Positions 17,442-26,539 of a stretch of 64,000 nucleotides of DNA are shown piece by piece. The notes under the pieces are model-generated. The model was not told the origin of the DNA. It saw only the letters and a program-made list of their open reading frames with translations, and did no database searches. Within the stretch, counting starts at the first letter, position 1. Each line of letters begins with the position of its first letter. Source of the stretch: an uncultured Bacilli bacterium. Lineage in GTDB: Bacteria > Bacillota_I > Bacilli_A > RF39 > UBA660. The position numbers and the translations under genes were made by a program. The stretch covers positions 52,291 to 116,290 of the forward strand of contig CAKPNA010000003.1 in NCBI GenBank assembly GCA_934168275.1, written 5' to 3'.

Positions 17442-19436
17442 ATGAATGAAAAAGTACAAGATAGAATAAAAAACTTAGTAGATATTATAAATAAAGCTAA
17501 CTATAACTATCATGTTTTAGATAACCCTGAAATATCTGACCAAGAATATGATAAATACTTAAGGGAACTATATTCTCTAGAAGAAAAATATCCTGAATAT
17601 GTTTTACCAAACTCTCCAACAAAAAAAATAGGTGGAGAAGTAATTGAAGAATTTGCCAAAGTAGTCCATGACAAGCCAATGATGTCTTTATCTAACGTTT
17701 TTAACGAAGATGAAATACGTGCTTTTGATGCTAGAATTAGAAAAGAAGGTATTAACCCTAAGTATGTATGTGAATTAAAAATAGATGGTTTAAGTGTATC
17801 ATTACGCTATCGAAATGGAGTATTATTAACAGGAGCCACTAGAGGAGACGGTATTACCGGTGAAGATATTACTCATAATGTTAAAACCATAAAGACAGTT
17901 CCCCTAAAATTAGAAAAGAATATTGATATCGAAGTTCGTGGCGAAATATATATGAGTAAAAAAACTCTTGAAGAATTAAATATTACTAGACAATTAAATG
18001 GGGAACCAGTATTAAAGAATGCTAGGAATGCCGCTGCCGGATCTATCAGACAATTAGATAGTAAAATAACTGCCCAAAGAAAACTAGATACATTCATATA
18101 TCATTTACCAAATCCTGAAGACTATAATATAAAGACTCATCACGAAGCCCTTAAGTTTATGGAAGAACTTGGCTTTAAAACTAATCCTAACAATAGATTA
18201 GTAAACAACATTGATGAAGTAATAAACTATATCAAAGAAAAAACTGCTATAAGAGAAAGTTTACCATATGATATAGATGGTGTTGTCATAAAACTAGATA
18301 ATATTGATGAACAACTAAAACTAGGCTATACTGCTAGATATCCAAAATGGGCAACAGCATATAAGTTTCCTGCTCAAGAAGTAATAACTAAATTAAAAGA
18401 TATTATCTTCACAGTTGGAAGAACCGGTAAAATAACTCCTAATGCTGTTCTAGAACCTGCTATTGTCATGGGATCAACTGTATCTAGAGCAACCCTTCAT
18501 AATGAAGACAATGTTATTGATAAAGATATAAAAATAGGTGATATGGTTGTTATTAGAAAAGCCGCTGATGTAATTCCTGAAGTAGTAAGACCTGTCCTAG
18601 AAAGAAGAACCGGAGCTGAAAAAGATTTTGCCATGATTGATAAATGCCCAATATGTCAAACAAAATTAATAAAAAAAGAAGGCGAAGTAAACAGTTATTG
18701 CCCTAATAAATTATGTCCGGCTAGAGAAATAGAAAACCTAATTCACTATTCATCACGAGGCGCTATGAACATTGAAGGCCTTGGTGAAAGCATTATGGAA
18801 GAAATGTATAACGAAGGCTTTGTCAAAAACATAACAGATATATATGATATAAAAGATTATAAAGATAAATTAATGGAACTAGATGGTTATGGTGCTAAAA
18901 GTATTTCTAACCTAGAAAAGTCTATTGAAAACAGTAAACAAAACTCTCTAGAAAGATTATTATTTGCTCTAGGCATCAGACAAGTAGGAAGTAAAACTGC
19001 TAAAATAATTGCCAAAAAATACCAAAATATTGATAATATTATTAATGCTAGTATTGATGAACTAAAAGAAGTAAAAGATATTGGCCCAACTATTGCCGAA
19101 AACATTTACGAATACTTCCATAACGAAAAGAATATTGAAATAGTAAATAAATTAAAAGAACTAGGAGTTAATACTAACTATATTAATGATAGTACACGAG
19201 AAGAAAATGATGAATTCATTGACAAAACATTTGTCTTAACAGGTAGCTTATCTTCTATAACAAGAGATGATGCTAGCAAAGTAATTGAAGAATTAGGCGG
19301 TAAAGTAAGTAGTTCTGTTAGTAAAAAAACATCAGTTGTCATTGTTGGAGCAGATGCTGGAAGTAAATATGATAAAGCTAAAGAACTAGGTATAACTATC
19401 TGGAGTGAAGAAGAATTCTTAAATAAAATTAAATAG
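17442..19436 (+). CDS. ligA: NAD-dependent DNA ligase
   Basis: 664 residues from the ATG at 17442 (AAGGTG upstream); the usual length. Domains in order: Ia domain with the NAD-binding YNYHVLDNPEISDQEYD, adenylation domain with catalytic Lys in CELKIDGLSVSLRYRNG, OB fold, zinc finger CPICQTK...YCPNKLCP, helix-hairpin-helix repeats and a C-terminal BRCT domain (about 590-664). It seals nicks in replication and repair using NAD. It follows addA by 35 bases and is likely in the same operon. Confidence 0.97.
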   Translation: MNEKVQDRIKNLVDIINKANYNYHVLDNPEISDQEYDKYLRELYSLEEKYPEYVLPNSPTKKIGGEVIEEFAKVVHDKPMMSLSNVFNEDEIRAFDARIRKEGINPKYVCELKIDGLSVSLRYRNGVLLTGATRGDGITGEDITHNVKTIKTVPLKLEKNIDIEVRGEIYMSKKTLEELNITRQLNGEPVLKNARNAAAGSIRQLDSKITAQRKLDTFIYHLPNPEDYNIKTHHEALKFMEELGFKTNPNNRLVNNIDEVINYIKEKTAIRESLPYDIDGVVIKLDNIDEQLKLGYTARYPKWATAYKFPAQEVITKLKDIIFTVGRTGKITPNAVLEPAIVMGSTVSRATLHNEDNVIDKDIKIGDMVVIRKAADVIPEVVRPVLERRTGAEKDFAMIDKCPICQTKLIKKEGEVNSYCPNKLCPAREIENLIHYSSRGAMNIEGLGESIMEEMYNEGFVKNITDIYDIKDYKDKLMELDGYGAKSISNLEKSIENSKQNSLERLLFALGIRQVGSKTAKIIAKKYQNIDNIINASIDELKEVKDIGPTIAENIYEYFHNEKNIEIVNKLKELGVNTNYINDSTREENDEFIDKTFVLTGSLSSITRDDASKVIEELGGKVSSSVSKKTSVVIVGADAGSKYDKAKELGITIWSEEEFLNKIK

Positions 19437-19444
19437 GTGAAACA

Positions 19445-19729
19445 GTGAATAGTATTGAAATAAATATAACTAATCTAAATAGTGAACAAAATATCAATAT
19501 TGATATTACAAAAATGCAAATAAATATTAATGGTAAAGTTAAAACAATAACAGAAGAACAAATAAATAGTTTACTAAGAATAATAAGAACTTGGTCAAAT
19601 AATAATAGTACTAAAATATTAGATGACCAAAAGTTTAATATAATAATTGATAACAAAGAAGTAATTACCGGCAGTACTATGCTTCAAGATAATTACATTG
19701 AATTAGAAAGTTGGATTAATGAATTATGA
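19445..19729 (+). CDS. Small protein of unknown function downstream of ligA
   Basis: 94 residues, GTG start at 19445 behind AGGTGAAACA, eight bases after ligA. It overlaps the next gene by four bases (ATGA at 19726-19729). The sequence is Asn/Ile-rich with repeated N-I-N-I strands and no cysteines, membrane span or motif. Tight packing between ligA and the following gene argues that it is real. In other Firmicutes gatC or a CamS-like lipoprotein can follow ligA; this is neither as far as I can see. Confidence 0.65.
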   Translation: MNSIEINITNLNSEQNINIDITKMQININGKVKTITEEQINSLLRIIRTWSNNNSTKILDDQKFNIIIDNKEVITGSTMLQDNYIELESWINEL

Positions 19730-21494
19730 TTACCGAAACTATATCTCAAAGATTTAATGCCTCTATAATAATAAGAGAAAAGCTTCCCCAAATAATTGAA
19801 GCATTTGTTAGCTTCTATGGTGAAGAAGAACGAGACTATATTGAAGACAAGTTTAAAAAAGTGTTTATAGTAAGCTATGGCAGTCCTAAAAGTTATGAAA
19901 GAATAATTGAGAAAAATGACAAAAAAGTAAAAGACTATTTAGAAGAAAAGTTATTAGCAGATTTAAAAATTCCGAGAAACTTAAAGCATAGATTTTTAGA
20001 ATCTTTATTTGGAGAGCATGAAATATTTGATAATGAAGCCCCAATTGAAGAATATATTAAATATTTAAATAATGATATTAGTGAGATATCATATCCTAAA
20101 ATAAAAAATTTATTAAATTACTTTGGGAAAAATACTAATGCTGATGTTTTAATTAAACATATAAAAAAAGGTGGATATGAAGAATTAAATAAAGTCATTG
20201 AGGTATATAAAAAAATAAAAGAAGAATATCATAAATACCTTGAATCAACAAAAGTATATCGTGATTATATTGTAAGATGCCAAGATTTATATAGTAAATT
20301 AGAAACCAAATATCTAAAAAATACATTGACGAAATAAAAGATGTTTTTACTAAAGAAGAATTTCAAGAACTAGAAAATTTTCTAAATAAAAAAATGTTAT
20401 ACGATGATTTAACTCCAAGAATTAAAAACTTTATCGGAACTAATCCATTAAATTCTCCACCATTAGTTGAATCATTTAGCGGTGAAAATGAAATTATAAT
20501 TCAGAAAGATGACTCATGGCAAAAACGAAGTATTATCCAAGATAGAATTACATATTTTAAAAATTTAGGTATAAATCTTGGTGAAAATTACCAAAGATAC
20601 CAAATGAATAAAGAAGCCAAATCTGCTATTCCAACCGAAGAAATTGTAAACCATTTAAAGACTAGTCGTGAAAGTATAAGAAACGATTTAATGACTGAGT
20701 ACTACGAAAGTTTACCTGAATATGCCAAATATCGTCAAGAAATAACTAATCTAAACCTACTAGATAGAGAAGATAATTTCAATGCCCGATCATATCATCA
20801 AAATTCAACATTCACTTGTCCTAATTTAACACATGATGGCACTAACTATCACTTAAAACAATTATTATTTATATCAATGGGAAGCCGTGAAGAGTATTTA
20901 GATAATAGTCTAATTCATGAATTTAATCATCTTTATGAAACTGTTCTTAAAGAAGTTACCTCAAGTAATTACTCATGTATCAGTGGATGGGATGTTTTAG
21001 AAGGGAAAATAAACCAAAGCAGTGATTCATCTAAACCTATTGACCATAAAAGAGGCTTTCGTTCTTATGAATTATTTAATGAAATAATCAACGAATTACT
21101 ATCTCAAGAAATATGTACAGGTATGCATCAAAATTCAGCTTATATATTAAATAATCCTAAAGAAGCCAAAGTTGCAGGTGGTACTACCTACGAACTAGCA
21201 TTATTCTTAGTAAATGATTTTTATCAAAAGTATAAAAAAGCAATAATAGCTAGTCGTAAAAATGGTAATATTAATATTATATATAATGAAGTAGGAAGAG
21301 AAAATTTTGAAGCCTTAAATTCCCTAATTGTAAAATTTAAAAGTAAATTTAATCGCACAAAATATGAATATACCAAAACATATATGGAAATGGGATGGGA
21401 AACAGAAGACACTAAAGAACTAAAAAGAATAATCGAAATTCGAGATAATATTTTAGAAAATATGAAAAAATATCAAGCAAGAATGACAAAATAA
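19726..21494 (+). pseudogene. HExxH metallopeptidase-like protein, frame split at an A-run (indel or -1 frameshift)
   Basis: Two frames read as one protein. The first (19726-20337) ends shortly after CTAAAAAAT; the second frame is already open from 20298 and reads KYIDEIKDVFTKEEF into the part usually starting at the ATG of 20394, which has no ribosome site. A -1 step at the heptamer A-AAA-AAT (20316-20322) joins them into ~588 residues. The second half carries LIHEFNHLYETV, an HExxH zinc site, with a Glu-rich helix (NEIINELLSQEI) ~75 residues later that could supply the third ligand. Target unknown. No strong stem-loop follows the heptamer, so a real or assembly indel is as likely as programmed frameshifting. 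Confidence 0.6.
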
Positions 21495-21504
21495 CAAAAA
21501 ACTA

Positions 21505-21533
21505 TTGTCAAACTAGAAAAAGTATGCTACAAT
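21505..21533 (+). promoter_or_regulatory. Promoter of tRNA-Met
   Basis: TTGTCA (21505-21510), 17-bp spacer, TACAAT (21528-21533), 19 bases before the tRNA. Confidence 0.75.
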
Positions 21534-21552
21534 TATATTGCTTACTTTTCAT

Positions 21553-21629
21553 GGCGATGTAGCTCAGTTGGCTAGAGCGATCGGTTCATACCCGATAGGT
21601 CGTGGGTTCGACCCCCTCCGTCGCTACCA
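21553..21629 (+). tRNA. tRNA-Met, elongator type (anticodon CAT)
   Basis: Cloverleaf with anticodon loop TTCATAC, D-arm AGCTCAGTTGGCTAGAGC, T-loop TTCGACC and encoded CCA. The anticodon stem lacks the three G-C pairs of initiator tRNA and position 1 is paired (G-U), so this is the elongator; overall it closely resembles the Bacillus elongator tRNA-Met. One T-T mismatch sits in the T stem. Mobile-element debris starts just downstream. Confidence 0.93.
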
Positions 21630-21673
21630 AGAGGAATTCTGCTCGAACTTTTATAGTTTCGAGTTTGATAAAT

Positions 21674-21702
21674 AACTAATTCAGAAATGGATTAGTTTTT
21701 TT
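21674..21702 (+). terminator. Terminator of tRNA-Met
   Basis: AACTAAT (21674-21680) pairs with ATTAGTT (21691-21697), followed by T's. A second dyad (CTCGAAC/GTTTCGAG) lies upstream. Confidence 0.7.
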
Positions 21703-21738
21703 GTTATTAAAAACTATCCTAAAAGAAAGGATGGTATT

Positions 21739-21828
21739 ATGGTAAATATTATTAAAGAAGAATTGCCTATTGAAGAATCATTAAGAAAGAAATTAGAACT
21801 GATATGTGAGTTTGCAAAAATAAAATAA
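21739..21828 (+). CDS. Small 29-residue peptide in element remnant
   Basis: A short frame with ribosome site GAAAGG begins MVNIIKEELPIEESLRKKLE and ends CEFAKIK. It is amphipathic helical and lies between the tRNA-Met terminator and a broken relaxase gene. Another short peptide with a similar opening (MFNII) sits before the serine recombinase at 46219. Small frames of this kind are common next to recombination or mobilisation genes in Firmicute elements. Function unknown; it may be residual. Confidence 0.4.
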   Translation: MVNIIKEELPIEESLRKKLELICEFAKIK

Positions 21829-21921
21829 AATTATATAATAATGAATTAATGATGAGTCAGTAGTATTTAGACTTTACTAGATACTATTGTCTCTTCTTTT
21901 TTAGTAAAAGGAGTTGAAGTA

Positions 21922-22286
21922 ATGATAAGATATAAACTTTAACTAATACATTAGTTAATGCAAACGAACAACTAAAAGATAAGAATAATAAGATTAAAAC
22001 TCTTACTGAAAATAATGAAGCACTTGATTTAAGAGTTAAGACTTTGAATGATACAATTAAAGAGAAAGACAATGAAATATCATTTTTAAAATCAAAAGTT
22101 CACGATTTGAAAAACACTCTTGAGTATTGGAAAAATAAGTTTGAAAAACTAATATCATTCTTACATGTTAAACTTCACAGTTGGTATGATAAAGATGATA
22201 AATATATTGATGTTGATAATGTTCTAGATGATGAAGACATCAAAGAATTGGATTTAAGCAAGGAAAAAGATGATTTTGAGAGATAA
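21922..22286 (+). pseudogene. C-terminal remnant of a Mob/Pre-type relaxase (plasmid mobilisation protein)
   Basis: From the ATG at 21922 (AAAGGAG upstream) the frame stops after six codons, but one extra T in AAACTTTAAC would connect it to an open frame running to 22286. The restored protein is coiled-coil (LKDKNNKIKTLTENNEALD) and ends with a Trp/Phe-rich segment (LEYWKNKFEKLISFL, then HSWYDKDDKYIDV, then KEKDDFER), which is the C-terminal signature of MobV/Pre relaxases in Firmicute mobilisable elements. The relaxase catalytic half is missing entirely. A downstream TTG at 22044 could be read as an 80-residue frame but lacks a ribosome site. It marks a degenerated mobile element behind tRNA-Met. 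Confidence 0.7.
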
Positions 22287-22300
22287 ATAAGATTAGTATT

Positions 22301-22344
22301 TCTACAAAATGTAGAGAAAAAAAGCATGGTAATTATGTTATAAT
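22301..22344 (+). promoter_or_regulatory. Promoter and possible operator of the XRE-CYTH operon
   Basis: An extended -10 (TGTTATAAT, TATAAT at 22339-22344) lies 23 bases before the start at 22368. A dyad TCTACA-AAA-TGTAGA (22301-22315) sits about 30 bases upstream of it, where an XRE autorepressor could bind. Confidence 0.5.
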
Positions 22345-22367
22345 TTAATCGAGGGAGGAATTAAGGC

Positions 22368-23111
22368 ATGAATTATGGTGAAAGAATTAGTAAACTCCGA
22401 CAAAGTAAAAACATTACTCAAAAAGAATTAGCTTCAAAACTATATGTAACAGACAAAACTATTTCGAGCTGGGAATCAAATAGAACTGAACCTAGTTTAG
22501 AAATGATTATTAAGTTATCTGAAGTATTAGAATGTAGTGCTAGTTATTTATTATATGGCGATAATTTCAAAGACAACATTGAAATGGAAATTAAAATTAA
22601 ATTAACCAAAGAAGAATATGAAAACTTGAACAAAATGATGAAATCAATAGGCAAATTTTTATTACAAAGTAATCAACAAGATATATATTATCAATCAGAT
22701 TATTTAGGTGATGAGATTAATAAGTTACTAAGAATTAGATTGAGTGGTAATAAAAAAATATTAACTTACAAAACTTATAATAACAATATGTACTATGAAG
22801 AATATGAAGTTGAAATTGATAATAGTAATAATATGATGAAAATATTTGATTTTATTGGTTTAAAGAAAATCACTGAGGTAAAAAAAGAAAGAATGATTTA
22901 TTCTTATCAAGATAAATATGAAGTTTCTTTAGATAAAGTCGATAATTTAGGATATTTTATTGAAATTGAAGTAAAGGGAACTATAAATGATTACTTTGAA
23001 GAATATGATAATCTGTTAAAGAACAGTAGAAATTTAGGGTTAAATCTAAATAATATAGAACAAAAAAGATATCCACAACTTATGATAAGCAAACAATTAA
23101 TAGGAGGTTAA
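22368..23111 (+). CDS. XRE helix-turn-helix fused to a CYTH domain
   Basis: 247 residues, ribosome site GGGAGG. Residues 1-62 are a Cro/CI-type HTH (ITQKELASKLYVTDKTISSW). From residue 71 a CYTH (triphosphate tunnel) domain begins with its diagnostic ExExK motif (E72-M-E74-I-K76), continues with LLRIRLSGNKKILTYKTY (the LRxR strand), YEEYEVEID and YFIEIEVKG. CYTH proteins bind triphosphates (adenylate cyclase class IV, thiamine triphosphatase, tripolyphosphatase). Fused to a DNA-binding domain it would be a triphosphate-sensing repressor; that is inference. It is followed after two bases by a gene for an HD-CYTH protein, so the pair forms an operon. Confidence 0.85.
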   Translation: MNYGERISKLRQSKNITQKELASKLYVTDKTISSWESNRTEPSLEMIIKLSEVLECSASYLLYGDNFKDNIEMEIKIKLTKEEYENLNKMMKSIGKFLLQSNQQDIYYQSDYLGDEINKLLRIRLSGNKKILTYKTYNNNMYYEEYEVEIDNSNNMMKIFDFIGLKKITEVKKERMIYSYQDKYEVSLDKVDNLGYFIEIEVKGTINDYFEEYDNLLKNSRNLGLNLNNIEQKRYPQLMISKQLIGG

Positions 23112-23113
23112 AA

Positions 23114-25237
23114 ATGGCATTTATATATAGTAAAGATAAAAATGATTCATTAGTAGTAGAGGACCCAATTTATGGGAAAATAGTTGTACCTTATCCTTTT
23201 TCTGATATAGTTTTAACAAAAGAAATGCAAAGACTATCAGGAATTTCTCAAAATGGCTTTTCACAATTAGAATTTAAAGAACTTGAGAATAACGATAGAT
23301 TAAGTCATAGTGTTGGAGCTTTTTATGTAATGTCTTTATTTTTAAAAAGATTGGAAGAAATTTTGAAAAATTTTAATATAAAACTTAGTGAAGATGATAA
23401 AGATATTGCACTATGTTCTATGCTTTTACACGATATAGGACATGGCCCATTTTCTCATTCATTGGAACTAGTAACTAATTACTCACATGAGAAACGAACT
23501 ACAGATATTTTACTTGGCGATACAGAAGTAAACAAAGTAATAACAAATTTCTTTGGAAAGAAAAAAGTTAAAAAAATTGCTAGTTTTATAGCAGAAATTA
23601 ATGATAGTCAAGAATTAGGAAAAGATAGTTTTACAAAATTACTTAATAATTTAGTTTCCTATCAATTAGATGCAGATAGAATTGATTATTTGATTCGTGA
23701 TGCACATTATGTTGGAATATCTTCTGCAATAGATTTAAAAAGAATTATTTCGAGTGTGAATGTAGTCGTAAATAACAATCAAGAATATGAATTACTAATT
23801 GATAGAAAAGGACTTGCAAGCATAGAAAATGTATTGTTACAAAGATATCAAATGTACAGAGATGTATATTTAAGTCCAGTTTCTGTTTTAGGTGATTATA
23901 TCTATGAAAAAATAATTGAACGATATAGAAATACTATGAAATTACACACTATGCCTGTTTCATCAAGTTTTAAAATATTGGCTACTGATTCAAGAGTAAA
24001 TAATTTGAATGATTTTTTGAAAATGAAAGATGAAGATTTTAAGGTTTCTTTTAAATTATTATCTGATTCAAATTTAGATTCTATTATGGCTTACTTATGT
24101 AATTTTGATAATATAAAAGATTATATTTTAATAAAAAATGATATTTCAATAAACAAAATTAAAACAAAATTAAGAGAGATATTTGGTGAAATTGATTTAG
24201 ATAATACACTATCGATAATTAGTATTGGAACCAAAACAAAACTATATAAAAAAGAACAAAAATTAAATATTCAAAATGGAAACAGAATTATGGATTTAAC
24301 AGAATGTACTAATTTAATAAGACCACAAGAAATATTAGAAGATACATATGTTTTCTTTAATCCTCAATTGTTGAGGTTGGAGCTTGGTTTAAGTGATATA
24401 GAATTTAGAAAATATGAAAGTGAGGTAAGAAAAATGATTGAGGAATTAAATAAAAAACCTGAAGAATTTGAACTAAAATATATTATTAACAAAAATCCTA
24501 ATGAAGAAAAATCATTAGATCAAGAAACTTTGCTAAATCGAATAATTTCAATATTTACATCTAATGGATTTAGAGTTGTTTCAGTAACAGAAAAAGAAAA
24601 TAATGATGAATACTATGATACAAGAAATTTAGATTTATATAAAAATGGTGGTTCATTACGAATAAGAAAGATTGAACAAAAAGGTAAAGAAAAGATAAAA
24701 GCAACTTGCAAAATGCCACTAAAAAAAGGTGAAGTTTATTCATCAAGAAGTGAAATTGAAGAAACTTTATCAGATGATAGTATTGAAACATTTATGCAAA
24801 AGATGGTTGATTCAGGGGTAACGGTTAATTTTGATGACATATTAAAATTTCCTATTTTAAATTCTCGTACAAAAAGAAAAGATATTGTATTAGATAAAAA
24901 TGGAGTTCAAGTATGTTTATCATTTGATAATAGTATATACACTAATCATACATTAAATGAAATTTCTGCAACTGACAGGATGATTGAAATTGAAGCTATT
25001 GGAGAACTTAACAATAGAATTATACTTAATGAAATACATGATTTTATAACATCTGCTTTTAGTAATTTAGAAGTTAATAAACAAAGCAAATATGAAAGAG
25101 GCATAAATCGTACATTACAATTACACAATTATTTAGAACAACAACAATTTGCAGAGGAACAATCATCTTCACTTAATAATGGTTCAATTTCTGGTGCTGA
25201 AATCTTAATTAAAAGATTACAAAAACCTCAAAAATAA
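23114..25237 (+). CDS. HD-domain phosphohydrolase fused to a CYTH domain
   Basis: 707 residues, ribosome site AGGAGG. Residues ~30-330 are an HD domain of the SAMHD1/YwfO (dNTPase-like) type: RLSHSVGAFYV (H65), LLHDIGHGPFSHSLE (H106-D107) and SYQLDADRIDYLIRDAHYVG (metal Asp). A mixed helical region follows, then a C-terminal CYTH domain from ~450 with ExExK (E451-F-E453-L-K455), NDEYYDTRNLDLYKN, SLRIRKIEQ, MIEIEAIGE and SKYERGI. All core motifs of both domains are present. It probably hydrolyses a phosphorylated nucleotide, with the CYTH part sensing or processing a triphosphate. Cotranscribed with the XRE-CYTH gene inside a mobile-element remnant, so an antiviral or stress role is plausible. 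Confidence 0.87.
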   Translation: MAFIYSKDKNDSLVVEDPIYGKIVVPYPFSDIVLTKEMQRLSGISQNGFSQLEFKELENNDRLSHSVGAFYVMSLFLKRLEEILKNFNIKLSEDDKDIALCSMLLHDIGHGPFSHSLELVTNYSHEKRTTDILLGDTEVNKVITNFFGKKKVKKIASFIAEINDSQELGKDSFTKLLNNLVSYQLDADRIDYLIRDAHYVGISSAIDLKRIISSVNVVVNNNQEYELLIDRKGLASIENVLLQRYQMYRDVYLSPVSVLGDYIYEKIIERYRNTMKLHTMPVSSSFKILATDSRVNNLNDFLKMKDEDFKVSFKLLSDSNLDSIMAYLCNFDNIKDYILIKNDISINKIKTKLREIFGEIDLDNTLSIISIGTKTKLYKKEQKLNIQNGNRIMDLTECTNLIRPQEILEDTYVFFNPQLLRLELGLSDIEFRKYESEVRKMIEELNKKPEEFELKYIINKNPNEEKSLDQETLLNRIISIFTSNGFRVVSVTEKENNDEYYDTRNLDLYKNGGSLRIRKIEQKGKEKIKATCKMPLKKGEVYSSRSEIEETLSDDSIETFMQKMVDSGVTVNFDDILKFPILNSRTKRKDIVLDKNGVQVCLSFDNSIYTNHTLNEISATDRMIEIEAIGELNNRIILNEIHDFITSAFSNLEVNKQSKYERGINRTLQLHNYLEQQQFAEEQSSSLNNGSISGAEILIKRLQKPQK

Positions 25238-25416
25238 ATTAAAACTATTGAAATAAATTATATATATGGTAAAATGTATTTAGTGATTAGTTGTTTATCA
25301 ACTATTCCTAAAGTTTCGGATATACTATTTGTCCGTACCATAATAAATATTAATAGATAGAAATATCTATTTTTTTAATATTTATGTTATAATCATATAA
25401 AAAGAAGGCGATTAAC

Positions 25417-25914
25417 ATGGGCGGACTTAGTGTCATATTCTTAATGAGCATACTATCATTTATATTTCTTATCTATATATCTTTACTAGTAATAACAGTA
25501 ATATATGCAATAATAAGTTATATATTTGAAAGTATGACTATTACAACTATAAATAAAAATTTAAACCATAAGCACCCGTATACTGCATGGATACCATTCT
25601 ATAACAAATACTTACTAGGCACTATTGCTGGGAACAAAGTGCTAGGTCACCTAACAGCCATCTTAAACTTTATTAACATGTCACTAACAGCATACTTCTA
25701 CATCTACCAAAAACTAACTCTTATTCCATTTTGTATACTTCTAGTAAGTCTAATATTATCATTTATATTTAACACAATAATCTCTTACAAAATATATAAA
25801 AGTACCACAAATAAATATGGAGATATCTTAACCGTACTAACTGTTCTATCACTAGGTTTCTTAAGACCTATAATACTATTTCTAATTAAAGATAAAATAA
25901 CTATAAAAGAGTAA
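25417..25914 (+). CDS. Four-helix membrane protein (DUF5684-like)
   Basis: 165 residues with about four membrane helices and a conserved cytoplasmic loop (HPYTAWIPFYNKYLLGTIAG) between the first and the others. That loop, with its AWIPFYN motif, is typical of a widespread small Firmicute membrane family of unknown function. A TATAAT-like box lies about 30 bases upstream (ATGTTATAATCAT), and AAGGCG is a weak ribosome site. The DUF1697 gene follows after two bases, so the two are cotranscribed. Confidence 0.7.
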   Translation: MGGLSVIFLMSILSFIFLIYISLLVITVIYAIISYIFESMTITTINKNLNHKHPYTAWIPFYNKYLLGTIAGNKVLGHLTAILNFINMSLTAYFYIYQKLTLIPFCILLVSLILSFIFNTIISYKIYKSTTNKYGDILTVLTVLSLGFLRPIILFLIKDKITIKE

Positions 25915-25916
25915 AA

Positions 25917-26462
25917 ATGAAATATATTGTATTACTAAGAGGAGTAAATATAAGTGGCAAAAATAAAGTGTCTATGCCTAAACTAAAACAATTACTAGAA
26001 GAAAATAGTTATCAAAACGTATCCACTTATCTTAATAGTGGTAATATTATTATTGAATCTAACATAAATAATAAAGAATTAATAATAGAAAACATATCTA
26101 AAATTATTGAATTTAACTTTAATATAAAAATACCAATCTATATCATGACAGTACCTGAACTAGAAGATATATTAAATAATAGTCCATCATGGTGGGGTAC
26201 TACTAATAAAGAAATATATGATAACTTAATCTTTATAATACCACCAACTACTTACGAAGAAGTCTATAATACAATAGGTAGCCCTAAAGAAAATGTTGAT
26301 CAAATAGAAGAATATCATAACACTATATTTTGGTCATTTGTTCTAAAAGATTACCGTAAATCAACATGGTGGATTAAAACTGCCAGCACTAGTATAACTA
26401 ACAAAATAACTATAAGAACCGCCAACACTATGAAAAAACTATTACAATTATCCCAAAAGTAA
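25917..26462 (+). CDS. DUF1697 family protein
   Basis: 181 residues, full family length. The N-terminus MKYIVLLRGVNISGKNKVSM and the block QNVSTYLNSGNIIIES are diagnostic of DUF1697 (a small ferredoxin-like alpha/beta protein). The C-terminus (IRTANTMKKLLQL) also fits. Biochemical role is unknown for the family. It is tightly linked to the membrane protein upstream and has no ribosome site of its own, suggesting coupled translation. Confidence 0.88.
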   Translation: MKYIVLLRGVNISGKNKVSMPKLKQLLEENSYQNVSTYLNSGNIIIESNINNKELIIENISKIIEFNFNIKIPIYIMTVPELEDILNNSPSWWGTTNKEIYDNLIFIIPPTTYEEVYNTIGSPKENVDQIEEYHNTIFWSFVLKDYRKSTWWIKTASTSITNKITIRTANTMKKLLQLSQK

Positions 26463-26539
26463 TAAATACACTACCATTTAATAAAAATATTTGCTATAAT
26501 TAACTCAAGTAGTATAACTACCAAGAAAGGATGAAAATA

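Noticed and set aside
20394..21494. Independent gene starting at ATG 20394
   Set aside because: No ribosome site; coding-like sequence continues upstream in the same frame to 20298 and joins the 19726 frame at the A-run.
22044..22286. 80-residue protein starting at TTG 22044
   Set aside because: No ribosome site, and the frame is open upstream to 21936; it is the tail of the broken Mob gene.
25238..25416. Copy of the tRNA-Met 3' end as right boundary of accessory region 1
   Set aside because: No repeat of the tRNA 3' end is visible here, so the element limits on this side remain undefined.
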